NCBI GenBank assembly: GCA_017613015.1
Contig: JAGAEQ010000077.1
Span: 1 to 43,551, forward strand
Length of the DNA stretch: 43,551 bases
Direction of reading: 5' to 3'
Origin: Bacteroidales bacterium
GTDB lineage: Bacteria; Bacteroidota; Bacteroidia; Bacteroidales; WCHB1-69
Of this stretch, positions 17,330 through 23,681 are shown piece by piece; position 1 is the stretch's first letter, and every line of letters begins with the position of its first letter. A model generated the notes under the pieces. That model did not search any database. It saw only the letters and a program-made list of their open reading frames with translations, and had not been told where the DNA came from. A program made the position numbers and the translations under genes.

Positions 17330-18142
17330 CTATAGCCCTCCGTACAATAGGTCGCAGAAGCGGTGCTGCTCCTGCGGAAGTTGCGGATAGCCGCATGCCA
17401 TCAGGTGCAGGTCAGGGAAATACTTCTGTGTGGAGGCGTACAGCTGAGACTGGATTTCCACATTGCCTCCGAAATACAGCTTCACGTCCCGGAGGTCGCC
17501 GAAAAGGGTGCGGGCGAAACCGGCCAGGTAATACAGGAAATCGTTGCTGTTCTGAAAGGAAAAACGGTTGGCTCCCAAGAGTTTCCCGTTTTCTTCAGCG
17601 GCGATGTTCAGGCAGCTGTTCTCCACAAAGGCCGCTATTTTCTTCTTCCCCTCCTGTTGCGCCAGCAGGTGCAGCAGAATTCCCATGCCGCTTTGCATAC
17701 GGCAATCGGGATACAGGGCAAGCGCCTCATGGTAAAGGTTTTTGTCCCAGCCTGAAAGGAGGCAGGCCCCGTAAGGCTCCACCGTTTCCTCCATCGGCAG
17801 AAAGCGGTAAGGCTGTTCGGTAAGCAGCTGCAAGTACAGCATTTTGTTCTCTTCCTCAAACAGTTGCTTGGGTATCTGTGTGTTGCAGGCGTTGAAGCAG
17901 GTGAAGCGCAGCGGGCCGCCCGTGGCCCATTGCCCCGCCACTTCCGCCAATTGGTGCATTTTTCCGTTCAGCGGATAGTCCTCTTCAAACAGGTGTTCCT
18001 CCAAAAGGTAGAGGTCCTTTTCTTCCGGGCGGTACAATGCGATGCAGAAGCCGTCTTCCTGAAATCGGATGGCTTTGGCGTAGGGCGTCAGGTCCTCGGC
18101 CTTGTTGTCGCTTTTGTACCGGAAGGAGATCCGCGTGCTCAT
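17330..18142 (-). CDS. DUF3822 family protein
   Basis: A 270-aa cytoplasmic protein of the Bacteroidota-specific DUF3822 family, no biochemical role known. Visible features: FCIALYRPEEKDLYLLEEHLFEEDYPLNG near the start, two acidic segments, and an actin/ASKHA-like feel (NSCLNIAAEENGKLLGANRF, LYFGGNVEIQSQLYAS). No signal or membrane segment. Its ATG shares one base with the stop of the preceding gene (TAATG), and it ends 1 bp from rsmD, so translation is likely coupled across the three genes. The adjacency to rsmD is typical, and a role in ribosome biogenesis is only a guess from context. Confidence 0.8.
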   Translation of the reverse strand: MSTRISFRYKSDNKAEDLTPYAKAIRFQEDGFCIALYRPEEKDLYLLEEHLFEEDYPLNGKMHQLAEVAGQWATGGPLRFTCFNACNTQIPKQLFEEENKMLYLQLLTEQPYRFLPMEETVEPYGACLLSGWDKNLYHEALALYPDCRMQSGMGILLHLLAQQEGKKKIAAFVENSCLNIAAEENGKLLGANRFSFQNSNDFLYYLAGFARTLFGDLRDVKLYFGGNVEIQSQLYASTQKYFPDLHLMACGYPQLPQEQHRFCDLLYGGL

Positions 18143-18816
18143 TACTGCCAGTTCCCGTTGGTGGAAGCCTCGGTCAGGGAACCCAGCACCAAATCGATGA
18201 CGTTGTCCTTGTAGTCAAAGTTCGGTCCCAGGAACTGCTTCTGCATGTTGCCGTACAGCAGTTTGCCCAAGAAGGCTTTTTTCACGCGCGGGTCGTTGTC
18301 CAGGTTTTTCAGGTATTGGGAACGCAGCGCCTTGACTTCAAACACCTGCACGGGGATGTTTCCGCTCCGCAAGGTGTCCGCGGCAATCAGGAACTGCTCT
18401 TTCCCGGAATAGGGCACGAGGTCGAAAGTGTTGATGTCCAGATTGGGCAGGCTTTTCAGCATTTCGTCTTTCGCTTTCAGCACCACCGTGTCACGGCGGA
18501 CCAATTTCAGCTTGATGGCCTGGGCTTCCGTCATGGAGTCGGGGACGTTGCCTTCCTTGACCACCACACGCATAGTGCCGTTCTCCCAAAAATCCCTGAG
18601 CTGGTCGAAGCTGCCGGCATAGGAGCCTTTTTCGTTCTTGTAGAAGGTCTGCAAGGTCCGTATGTCTGTCAGTTTCTGAATGACTTCGGCCTTTCTGGCT
18701 TCGTACACCTGGTTGAATTTCTCGGGACGCGAAAGCGAGCGGTAAATGCAGACAATAAGCACAAGAATGACCAGAACCAGTCCGGCTTGAATCAAATTGT
18801 TTTTCGTGTTTTTCAT
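18142..18816 (-). CDS. Single-pass membrane protein, unknown (pseudopilin-like N-terminus)
   Basis: I do not recognise the family. The 224-aa product has one N-terminal membrane helix (LIQAGLVLVILVLIVCIYRS, about residues 9-28) and a periplasmic or extracellular rest. Residues 42-70 (EVIQKLTDIRTLQTFYKNEK, then GSYAGSFDQLRDFW) look like the conserved part of type II/IV pseudopilins, where an IR..Q..Y....G.Y motif follows the helix. A prepilin peptidase site is not evident. It is the first gene of the operon reading to rlmB and the T9SS protease. Confidence that it is a real gene is high, function is unknown. Confidence 0.75.
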   Translation of the reverse strand: MKNTKNNLIQAGLVLVILVLIVCIYRSLSRPEKFNQVYEARKAEVIQKLTDIRTLQTFYKNEKGSYAGSFDQLRDFWENGTMRVVVKEGNVPDSMTEAQAIKLKLVRRDTVVLKAKDEMLKSLPNLDINTFDLVPYSGKEQFLIAADTLRSGNIPVQVFEVKALRSQYLKNLDNDPRVKKAFLGKLLYGNMQKQFLGPNFDYKDNVIDLVLGSLTEASTNGNWQ

Positions 18817-18882
18817 TTCTGAATGGTTTTCAATATATTATATATTAATATTTTTTGTTGTCCTGCTTGCGGAACCAAATTG

Positions 18883-18910
18883 CAAAGATACGTAAAAATT
18901 TATTATCAAA
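18883..18910 (-). promoter_or_regulatory. Likely promoter of the pseudopilin-like/rsmD/yicC/rlmB/protease operon
   Basis: On the minus strand TATCTTTG (18890-18883) is a perfect Bacteroidota -7 box, with TTTG at 18910-18907 16 bp upstream. The start ATG at 18816 is about 65 bp downstream. The spacing is a little short compared with the usual ~19-21. Confidence 0.55.
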
Positions 18911-18969
18911 AAAAGCCCAAACAGGCCAAGAAAATCAGCTCGGAACTAAAACGCAAAGAATCAGAAAGT

Positions 18970-20535
18970 TTATTTGCCCGATGGTGGATAATCCACGGAA
19001 TAATGCAGCCCCACGCTTTCCTTGCGGTGGGAGGCGGCGCGGATAATCAGGTAGGCGCAGGAGATCAGGTTGCGCAGCTCGCTCAGCTCCTCGGTCAGGA
19101 CGGAGCGCTTGTACAAATCCTCGGTCTCCCGGTAAATCAGGCTCAAACGGTTGTAGGCGCGTTGCAGGCGCAAATCGGAGCGGACAATGCCCACGTAGTT
19201 GGACATCAGTTCCTGCAACTCCTTGCGGGTCTGGGTGACCAGCACCATTTCCTCGTTGAGTATCGTGCCGTCCGCGTTCCAGTCGGGGACTTCCTTGCAG
19301 GTGCGTATGTTCCCGATTTTCCCGATAGCGTCCATGGCCGCGTTGTGCGCGTACACGATGGCTTCAAGCAAAGAATTGGAAGCCAGTCTGTTCCCTCCGT
19401 GTAGCCCGGTGCGGGCGCATTCGCCTGCGGCGTAAAGGTGGCGGATGGAGGACTCTCCGTTGCGGTTCACCACAATGCCTCCGCATTGGTAGTGCGCGGC
19501 GGGGCGGATGGGTATCATGTCCTTGGCGATGTTGATGCCGAGGTCGAGGCATTTGGCGAAAATGTTCGGAAAGCCTTCCATCAGCGCGGTTTTCCCTATG
19601 TGCCGCGCGTCCAGGTAAAGGTGGTCCGCCCCGCCGCGCTTCATCTCATTGTCAATGGCGCGCGCGACGATGTCGCGCGGCGCCAGGGAAAGGCGTGCAT
19701 CGTATTTCTGCATGAACTCGTTTCCCTTAAGGTCTTTCAGAATGGCGCCGGCCCCCCGGAGCGCTTCCGTGATCAGGAAAGCCGGGCTTTCGTTGGGGTT
19801 GTACAGGCTGGTCGGGTGGAACTGTACAAACTCCATGTCGCTGACCTGCGCCCTGGCGCGGTGTGCCATGGCGATGCCGTCGCCGGTCGCGGTGATGGGG
19901 TTGGTGGTGGTCGTGTACACATTGCCTATGCCGCCGGTCGCCAGCAGCGTCACCTTGGCGAGGTAAGTCTCCACTTTTTTTGACTTGGAATCCAGCACGT
20001 AGGCCCCGTAGCACTCGATGTTGGGGGTGTGGTGCGTCACCCATTGCCCCAAGTGGTGCTGGGTAATCAGCTCGACGGCGTATTGGTTTTCCATCAGCGT
20101 GATGTTCGGGTGGCTGCAAATCTCCTCTAACAGCCCCCTTTCCACTTCGGCGCCGGTGTTGTCCTTGTGGTGCAGTATGCGGAAATCGGAATGCCCGCCC
20201 TCCCGGTGGAGGTCGTATAGTCCGTCCGGACGTTTGTCGAAGTGGATGCCGTAGCGGATAAGCTCCCGTATGCGTTCCGGCGCTTCGGTGATGGTCATGC
20301 GCACGGTTTCCTCGTCGCAAAGCCCCGCCCCCGCGACAAGGGTGTCCCGTATGTGTTTTTCAAAACTGTCGGTGTCGTAGAGCACTGCGGCGATACCGCC
20401 TTGGGCGTATTTGGTGGAGCCTTCCGAGGCATCGGCCTTGGTCAGGATGCAGACCGTGCCGTGGGAAGCCGCCTTCAAGGCGAAGCTCAGCCCGGCGATG
20501 CCTGATCCGATAACCAGAAAATCAAATTCTTTCAT
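18970..20535 (-). CDS. nadB: L-aspartate oxidase
   Basis: A 521-aa FAD enzyme that oxidises L-aspartate to iminoaspartate, the first step of de novo NAD synthesis. The N-terminal dinucleotide fold is FLVIGSGIAGLSFALKAA. Flavin and active-site segments follow: SEGSTKYAQGGIAA, HREGGHSDFRILHH, ATGGIGNVYTTTTNP, FVQFHPTSLY, RPAAHYQCGGI and YAAGECARTGLHGGNRLASN. The C-terminal helical domain is present. Length matches. ATG 20535 is preferred over TTG at 20544. nadA and nadC are not in the window. It is transcribed divergently from the HAD phosphatase gene, with a strong promoter in the 72-bp gap. Confidence 0.96.
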   Translation of the reverse strand: MKEFDFLVIGSGIAGLSFALKAASHGTVCILTKADASEGSTKYAQGGIAAVLYDTDSFEKHIRDTLVAGAGLCDEETVRMTITEAPERIRELIRYGIHFDKRPDGLYDLHREGGHSDFRILHHKDNTGAEVERGLLEEICSHPNITLMENQYAVELITQHHLGQWVTHHTPNIECYGAYVLDSKSKKVETYLAKVTLLATGGIGNVYTTTTNPITATGDGIAMAHRARAQVSDMEFVQFHPTSLYNPNESPAFLITEALRGAGAILKDLKGNEFMQKYDARLSLAPRDIVARAIDNEMKRGGADHLYLDARHIGKTALMEGFPNIFAKCLDLGINIAKDMIPIRPAAHYQCGGIVVNRNGESSIRHLYAAGECARTGLHGGNRLASNSLLEAIVYAHNAAMDAIGKIGNIRTCKEVPDWNADGTILNEEMVLVTQTRKELQELMSNYVGIVRSDLRLQRAYNRLSLIYRETEDLYKRSVLTEELSELRNLISCAYLIIRAASHRKESVGLHYSVDYPPSGK

Positions 20536-20563
20536 GAAGGACAAAAAATTGGATTCAGTGCTG

Positions 20564-20596
20564 CAAAAGTAGGCAAAAAAGCGTTACCTTTGCAAA
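20564..20596 (-). promoter_or_regulatory. nadB promoter, Bacteroidota type
   Basis: On the minus strand TTTG (20596-20593), a 21-bp spacer, then TACTTTTG (20571-20564). Both boxes fit the Bacteroidota sigma-A consensus. It ends about 28 bp from the nadB ATG. Confidence 0.65.
20585..20592 (+). promoter_or_regulatory. Possible -7 box for the HAD phosphatase gene
   Basis: TACCTTTG fits TAnnTTTG, 15 bp ahead of the ATG at 20608. It overlaps the spacer of the divergent nadB promoter. No clear TTTG lies at -33, so this may be weak. Confidence 0.35.
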
Positions 20597-20607
20597 AATA
20601 AAAAAGG

Positions 20608-21156
20608 ATGAACGCATTACCGGTATCCCAAATCGACAAACAATGGTCGCTGTTTCTGGACAGGGACGGGGTGATTAACCGCCGCATAGTGGACGCCTAT
20701 GTCCGCGATCCGTCTGAATTTGTTTTCCTTCCCCGCGTGCCGGAAGCCATGGCGCTGCTGCGCCGGACCTTCGGCTATGTGTTTCTGGTGACGAACCAGC
20801 AGGGGATTGGCAAGGGACTGATGGGCGTGGACGACTTGGAGCGGGTGCACGCTTACATGGAATCCGCCTTGGACTATCCTTTTGACCATATTTATTTTTG
20901 TCCGGACCTGGCGTCTTCCGGCAGCCGTTTCCGCAAACCGGAGACAGGCATGGCCGAACAGGCACGCAAGGATTTCCCTGCGGTGGATTTCTCCAAATCC
21001 GTCATGGTGGGGGATGCACGCTCGGATATGCTTTTCGGTGAAAAGGCGGGCATGTACACGGTGTTTCTGCCCGGAACGGACGCCGCTTATCCGCAGGCTT
21101 CCCTACAATGCGAGTCCTTGTACGATTTCGCTTCGCTCATCGAGGAGAACGTGTAG
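20608..21156 (+). CDS. HAD-superfamily hydrolase, D-glycero-manno-heptose-bisphosphate phosphatase-like
   Basis: A 182-aa HAD-IIIA phosphatase. Motif I is FLDRDGVINRR (nucleophile and acid Asp), motif II is FLVTNQQGIGKG, motif III lysine is in FRKPETGMA, and motif IV is VMVGDARSDMLFG. The closest described relatives are GmhB (heptose-1,7-bisphosphate phosphatase) and HisB-N. The Cys/His zinc loop of E. coli-type GmhB (between motifs II and III) is reduced to a single CPD here, so the substrate is uncertain. SD-like AAAAGG precedes the ATG. It is divergent from nadB and followed by the tRNA-Ser island. HAD assignment is solid, substrate is not. Confidence 0.85.
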   Translation: MNALPVSQIDKQWSLFLDRDGVINRRIVDAYVRDPSEFVFLPRVPEAMALLRRTFGYVFLVTNQQGIGKGLMGVDDLERVHAYMESALDYPFDHIYFCPDLASSGSRFRKPETGMAEQARKDFPAVDFSKSVMVGDARSDMLFGEKAGMYTVFLPGTDAAYPQASLQCESLYDFASLIEENV

Positions 21157-21532
21157 GTGATTACCGGTCTCTGCGACCTCGGCGAGAACGAGGACTGGAT
21201 GATACTCGGACGACCAATATTTCACTTTCCACAATCTCACACGTATCTACGCTGTGACCGACTTGATGAGAGTGTAAACTCTGATGAACCTTGTGTCCGG
21301 GGGCTTTCTGTTTATGCACTTTAACCAAGTCTTTTTTATTAATTAGTCGACTAAATAAATGAATTAAACAAATTGACAAAATAATACACCCACGCCCCGA
21401 CAACACGGGACGCAGGTGAAAAGCCTTGCAAACAAAAGGGGAAGAGCCTTCGCCCACCCGATACTATTCGCTGCAGATAGTGATAATCAGTTTATTATGA
21501 ATATTGCAGTGAAGCGTTTCAAATCGGAATAT
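21157..21532. other. Gene-free 0.38-kb segment, AT-rich in part, unknown
   Basis: I see no convincing gene here. A 98-codon open frame on the minus strand (21161-21457) has a GTG start, a basic C-terminus (SSSPRSRRGRRDR) and no recognisable domain. The middle is AT-rich around TTAGTCGACTAA (21343-21354), a perfect 12-bp palindrome that could bind a dimeric regulator or simply be chance. The composition differs from the flanking coding DNA, and the segment lies between the HAD gene and the DUF2442/DUF4160 pair, within what seems to be an old insertion beside tRNA-Ser. Confidence 0.4.
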
Positions 21533-21748
21533 TTACGCCACAGGCACGAAGTATTCGAAGCACAAATCCTCGTCGAGCGACCGCCAGCTGATGCCGTAGC
21601 AGTCGGTTTCGTAGTCCTGCAATGCCTCGGCCGATGCCTGCCGCAGCCGTGGATAGTCGGCGATGCGCTCGCGCAGTTCCTGCCCGCTGTCGGTCAGGAT
21701 GTGCACATAGTCGCTGTCGACCCAAACCTTGCTTATATTCATTTTCAT
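21533..21748 (-). CDS. DUF2442 domain-containing protein
   Basis: A 71-aa small protein: MKMNISKVWVDSDYVHILT at the start, then RLRQASAEALQDYETDCYGI and SWRSLDEDLCFEYFVPVA. This is the DUF2442 pattern (short beta strands, then W..LDEDL). The ATG at 21748 has a strong SD (AAGGAGA) 7-8 bases upstream; longer in-frame GTG/TTG starts are rejected because they would eat into the upstream DUF4160 gene. DUF2442 genes are very often paired with DUF4160, as here, 14 bp downstream of it. The pair has been suggested as a toxin-antitoxin-like module; no activity can be deduced. Confidence 0.85.
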   Translation of the reverse strand: MKMNISKVWVDSDYVHILTDSGQELRERIADYPRLRQASAEALQDYETDCYGISWRSLDEDLCFEYFVPVA

Positions 21749-21762
21749 ACGCCTTCTCCTTT

Positions 21763-22011
21763 CTATTTGCCGAAAAACGTGTGCCACTGCTGGATGATGA
21801 TTTCGCGGTTTTCCTCAATCACCATCTCGGCCATCTTCAGCTCGTTGGGCTTCAGGCCGTCGTTCTCCACCAGACGGACTTCCGGCATCACATTGAACTT
21901 GGCCTTGTGCGCCGATTTGCCCTTGCCTGCCACCACGTGGACGTGTATCGGCTCGTGGTCATTGGAGTAGAACTGGAATCTCAATCCGAAGAATATGAAC
22001 AGCAGCGGCAT
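21763..22011 (-). CDS. DUF4160 domain-containing protein
   Basis: An 82-aa protein. The DUF4160 core is plain: GLRFQFYSNDHEPIHVHVVA (HEPIHVHV is the signature), GKGKSAHKAKFNVMPEVRLVEN, then a C-terminal helix GLKPNELKMAEMVIEENREI. The ATG at 22011 is chosen over TTG 22017. It is the upstream member of the pair with DUF2442, with 14 bp between them. It is probably one small operon on the minus strand. The histidine-rich motif suggests metal binding or a nuclease-like role, but this is inference. The neighbourhood beside tRNA-Ser and an integrase scrap suggests horizontal arrival. Confidence 0.87.
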   Translation of the reverse strand: MPLLFIFFGLRFQFYSNDHEPIHVHVVAGKGKSAHKAKFNVMPEVRLVENDGLKPNELKMAEMVIEENREIIIQQWHTFFGK

Positions 22012-22098
22012 AATCAATATTGTTTTTGCACTGATAACGAAACATTCTTTCTTTTATTGCCCACGACGGCAACAATTTCTCCTCCGCGCAAAAAGTCG

Positions 22099-22126
22099 CC
22101 GCCCCGCAATTTGTCCTGCGGGGCGG
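22099..22126 (-). terminator. Strong GC-rich hairpin with T-run, ahead of DUF4160
   Basis: CCGCCCCGCA and TGCGGGGCGG form a perfect 10-bp stem with an 8-base loop. On the minus strand it is followed by CGACTTTTTG, so it could end a transcript coming from the tRNA-Ser side and insulate the DUF4160/DUF2442 pair. No gene now ends here, so it may be a relic of the inserted element. Confidence 0.5.
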
Positions 22127-22215
22127 TAGTTCATCAGCCACTTATGAGTATCGCAGCGGGGCATGATACTACATTCCAAACAAATCAGCATGTGTGCCAG
22201 TACGCATTTACACAG

Positions 22216-22317
22216 GTGGTAATGACTTATACGGGCCACGAGAATTACGACACGATGCGACCTTACATAGCACTGACGGACAAGACGAGAAAGAATATGA
22301 TGGAAACAAACTTTTGA
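22216..22317 (+). pseudogene. C-terminal remnant of a tyrosine-type site-specific integrase
   Basis: The final 33 codons before TGA read VVMTYTGHENYDTMRPYI followed by ALTDKTRKNMMETNF. This matches the end of Bacteroidota tyrosine integrases: a T-G-H motif, then the catalytic-tyrosine segment in the form K/R-P-Y-I, and a short tail. The conserved H of TGH and the Y are present, but the catalytic Arg, the other His and the whole N-terminal half are missing; upstream DNA in this frame has no integrase-like sequence. So this is a fragment and not a working enzyme. It lies 154 bp from the 3' end of tRNA-Ser, the usual place for such integrase genes. Confidence 0.75.
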
Positions 22318-22339
22318 CAAATGTGCGTATAAACAGTAA

Positions 22340-22357
22340 AAGACAGCGCACTGTCTT
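22340..22357 (+). repeat. Short hairpin after the integrase remnant
   Basis: AAGACAG CGCA CTGTCTT is a perfect 7-bp stem with a 4-base loop, 22 bp after the integrase stop. The DNA after it is CTTGGGG, not a T-run, so termination is doubtful. Confidence 0.4.
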
Positions 22358-22388
22358 CTTGGGGAGGAAAGAGCTTAGCAATAGTTTG

Positions 22389-22410
22389 TTTGGTGCAATT
22401 TTGGTGCATT
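22389..22410. repeat. Tandem 11-bp direct repeat, possible attachment-site element
   Basis: TTTGGTGCAAT is followed directly by TTTGGTGCATT (one mismatch), and TTTG starts again after it. It lies between the integrase remnant and the tRNA-Ser terminator, where an integrase arm site or an attachment-site edge would be expected. I found no matching copy on the far side of the island. Confidence 0.4.
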
Positions 22411-22420
22411 TTGTTTGACA

Positions 22421-22462
22421 TAAAAAAATCTCACAAGTTTATTTTTTAACACCTCGTGAGAT
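22421..22462 (-). terminator. Terminator of tRNA-Ser
   Basis: On the minus strand, ATCTCACGAG and CTTGTGAGAT pair over 10 bp with one mismatch, with an AT-rich loop of 15, followed by TTTTTTT. It starts 8 bases after the tRNA 3' end. Confidence 0.75.
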
Positions 22463-22470
22463 AAAAAGTG

Positions 22471-22557
22471 CGGAGAGACAGGGATTCGAACCCTGGGACC
22501 ACTCGCGTAGTCAACGGTTTTCGAGACCGCCCCGATCGACCACTCCGGCATCTCTCC
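22471..22557 (-). tRNA. tRNA-Ser(CGA)
   Basis: An 87-base class II tRNA. Acceptor GGAGAGA pairs with TCTCTCC, discriminator G. The anticodon loop is CTCGAAA, giving anticodon CGA (reads UCG). The long variable arm (GACTACGCGAGTGGTC region) and the T arm (CAGGGTTCGAATCCCTG) are typical of serine tRNAs. CCA is not encoded. A -7 box lies just upstream and a terminator just downstream, so it is a single-gene unit. Its 3' end faces the DUF4160/integrase-remnant island. Confidence 0.95.
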
Positions 22558-22567
22558 CAAACGGCTG

Positions 22568-22575
22568 CAAAAGTA
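22568..22575 (-). promoter_or_regulatory. -7 box of tRNA-Ser
   Basis: On the minus strand, TACTTTTG lies 10 bp ahead of the tRNA 5' end, with a TTG about 17 bp upstream of the box. This fits a Bacteroidota promoter that starts close to the mature 5' end. Confidence 0.5.
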
Positions 22576-22651
22576 GTCAAATTTACCATACGCAATGCGG
22601 GGGAAGTGAAAAAAATCCTGCGGGAGTGTCCCGGAATATGCGCGGAAGTGG

Positions 22652-22659
22652 TACTTTTG
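22652..22659 (+). promoter_or_regulatory. -7 box of asd
   Basis: TACTTTTG fits TAnnTTTG, 28 bp ahead of the asd ATG. No good TTTG at -33, as is common for this phylum. Confidence 0.45.
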
Positions 22660-22687
22660 CGGCTGAAACCTATAATAACAGGACAAA

Positions 22688-23674
22688 ATGAAAATAGCAG
22701 TAGTTGGCGCCACCGGACTGGTGGGCGGTAAAATGTTGAAAGTATTGGAAGAAAGAGGGTTCGGCGATGCCGAAATGGTGGTTGCGGCCTCGGAGCGCTC
22801 TGTCGGCCGGCAGCTGGCCTTTTCCGGACGCATGCTGACGGTGGTGTCGGTGGACGAGGCGGTCTCCCGCCGCCCCGACTATGCGCTTTTCTCCGCCGGA
22901 GCCACGGTGTCCAAGGCCTGTGCCCCGAAGTTCGCCGCCGTCGGGACCACGGTGATTGACAATTCTTCCGCCTGGCGCAAAGATCCGGACATCCCTTTGG
23001 TGGTACCGGAAATCAATGCCGACGTGATTCGCGACAGCGACCGCATCATTGCCAACCCCAACTGCTCCACCATACAGATGGTGCTGGCGCTTTCCCGCCT
23101 GCACCTGAGGTATTGCATCCGCAGGCTGGTCATCTCCACCTACCAGAGCGTGACGGGGACCGGCCAGAAGGCCATCCGTCAGTTGGAGGCGGAGGAGAGG
23201 GGCGAGGCGGCCGACAAGGCCTATCCCTTCCCCATCCATCGTAACCTTTTCCCGCACGGCGGTGATTTTCAGGAGGACGGATATACCACCGAGGAACAGA
23301 AATTGGTGGATGAGACCCGGAAGATTCTACGCGCGCCGGACATTGCCATTACCGCTACCGTGGCCCGTGTGCCGGTGGTCGGGGGGCATTCCGAAGCGGT
23401 GAACGTGGAGTTTGCGGAGGACTTTGCCTTGGAGGAGGTGCGCCGCCTGCTTCAGGAAACGCCGGGGGTGGTCTTGCAGGACGACCCTTCCCGTCTGGTC
23501 TACCCCATGCCTTTGTACGCTCTTGACACCGATGCGGTGTATGTGGGACGTGTCCGCCGCGACTTTTCGCAGCCGAACACCCTTAACCTGTGGGTGGTTT
23601 CGGATAATTTGCGCAAAGGGGCCGCCACCAATGCGGTGGAGATTCTGCAATACCTTTGCCAAAGCCGCGGATAG
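22688..23674 (+). CDS. asd: Aspartate-semialdehyde dehydrogenase
   Basis: A 328-aa NADP-dependent enzyme that reduces aspartyl-4-phosphate to aspartate semialdehyde, the branch point to lysine/diaminopimelate, threonine and methionine. The NADP fold is MKIAVVGATGLVGGKMLKVL. The catalytic cysteine is in IANPNCSTIQMV (about residue 124), with the substrate motif NSSAWRKDPDIPLVVPEIN before it. STYQSVTGTGQKA and ARVPVVGGHSEAVNVEF (catalytic His region) follow. Length is as expected. Its TAG stop abuts that of the converging BrkB-family gene without a gap. Confidence 0.96.
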   Translation: MKIAVVGATGLVGGKMLKVLEERGFGDAEMVVAASERSVGRQLAFSGRMLTVVSVDEAVSRRPDYALFSAGATVSKACAPKFAAVGTTVIDNSSAWRKDPDIPLVVPEINADVIRDSDRIIANPNCSTIQMVLALSRLHLRYCIRRLVISTYQSVTGTGQKAIRQLEAEERGEAADKAYPFPIHRNLFPHGGDFQEDGYTTEEQKLVDETRKILRAPDIAITATVARVPVVGGHSEAVNVEFAEDFALEEVRRLLQETPGVVLQDDPSRLVYPMPLYALDTDAVYVGRVRRDFSQPNTLNLWVVSDNLRKGAATNAVEILQYLCQSRG

Positions 23675-23681
23675 CTATCCG
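23668..23681. repeat. 14-bp perfect palindrome over two abutting stop codons
   Basis: CGGATAGCTATCCG is perfectly palindromic. The asd TAG (23672-23674) and the converging gene's TAG (23677-23675 on the minus strand) meet at its centre. A bidirectional terminator is conceivable, but there is no T-run and the maximal stem is about 5 bp. Confidence 0.6.

Noticed and set aside
21161-21457. 98-codon minus-strand frame ending in SSSPRSRRGRRDR
   Set aside because: GTG start, no SD, no domain, and a composition change within it; kept only as part of the unassigned segment.
22375-22833. Frame of 152 codons over the tRNA-Ser gene
   Set aside because: It reads through the tRNA, its terminator and the asd start; such frames are a known false positive over tRNA genes.
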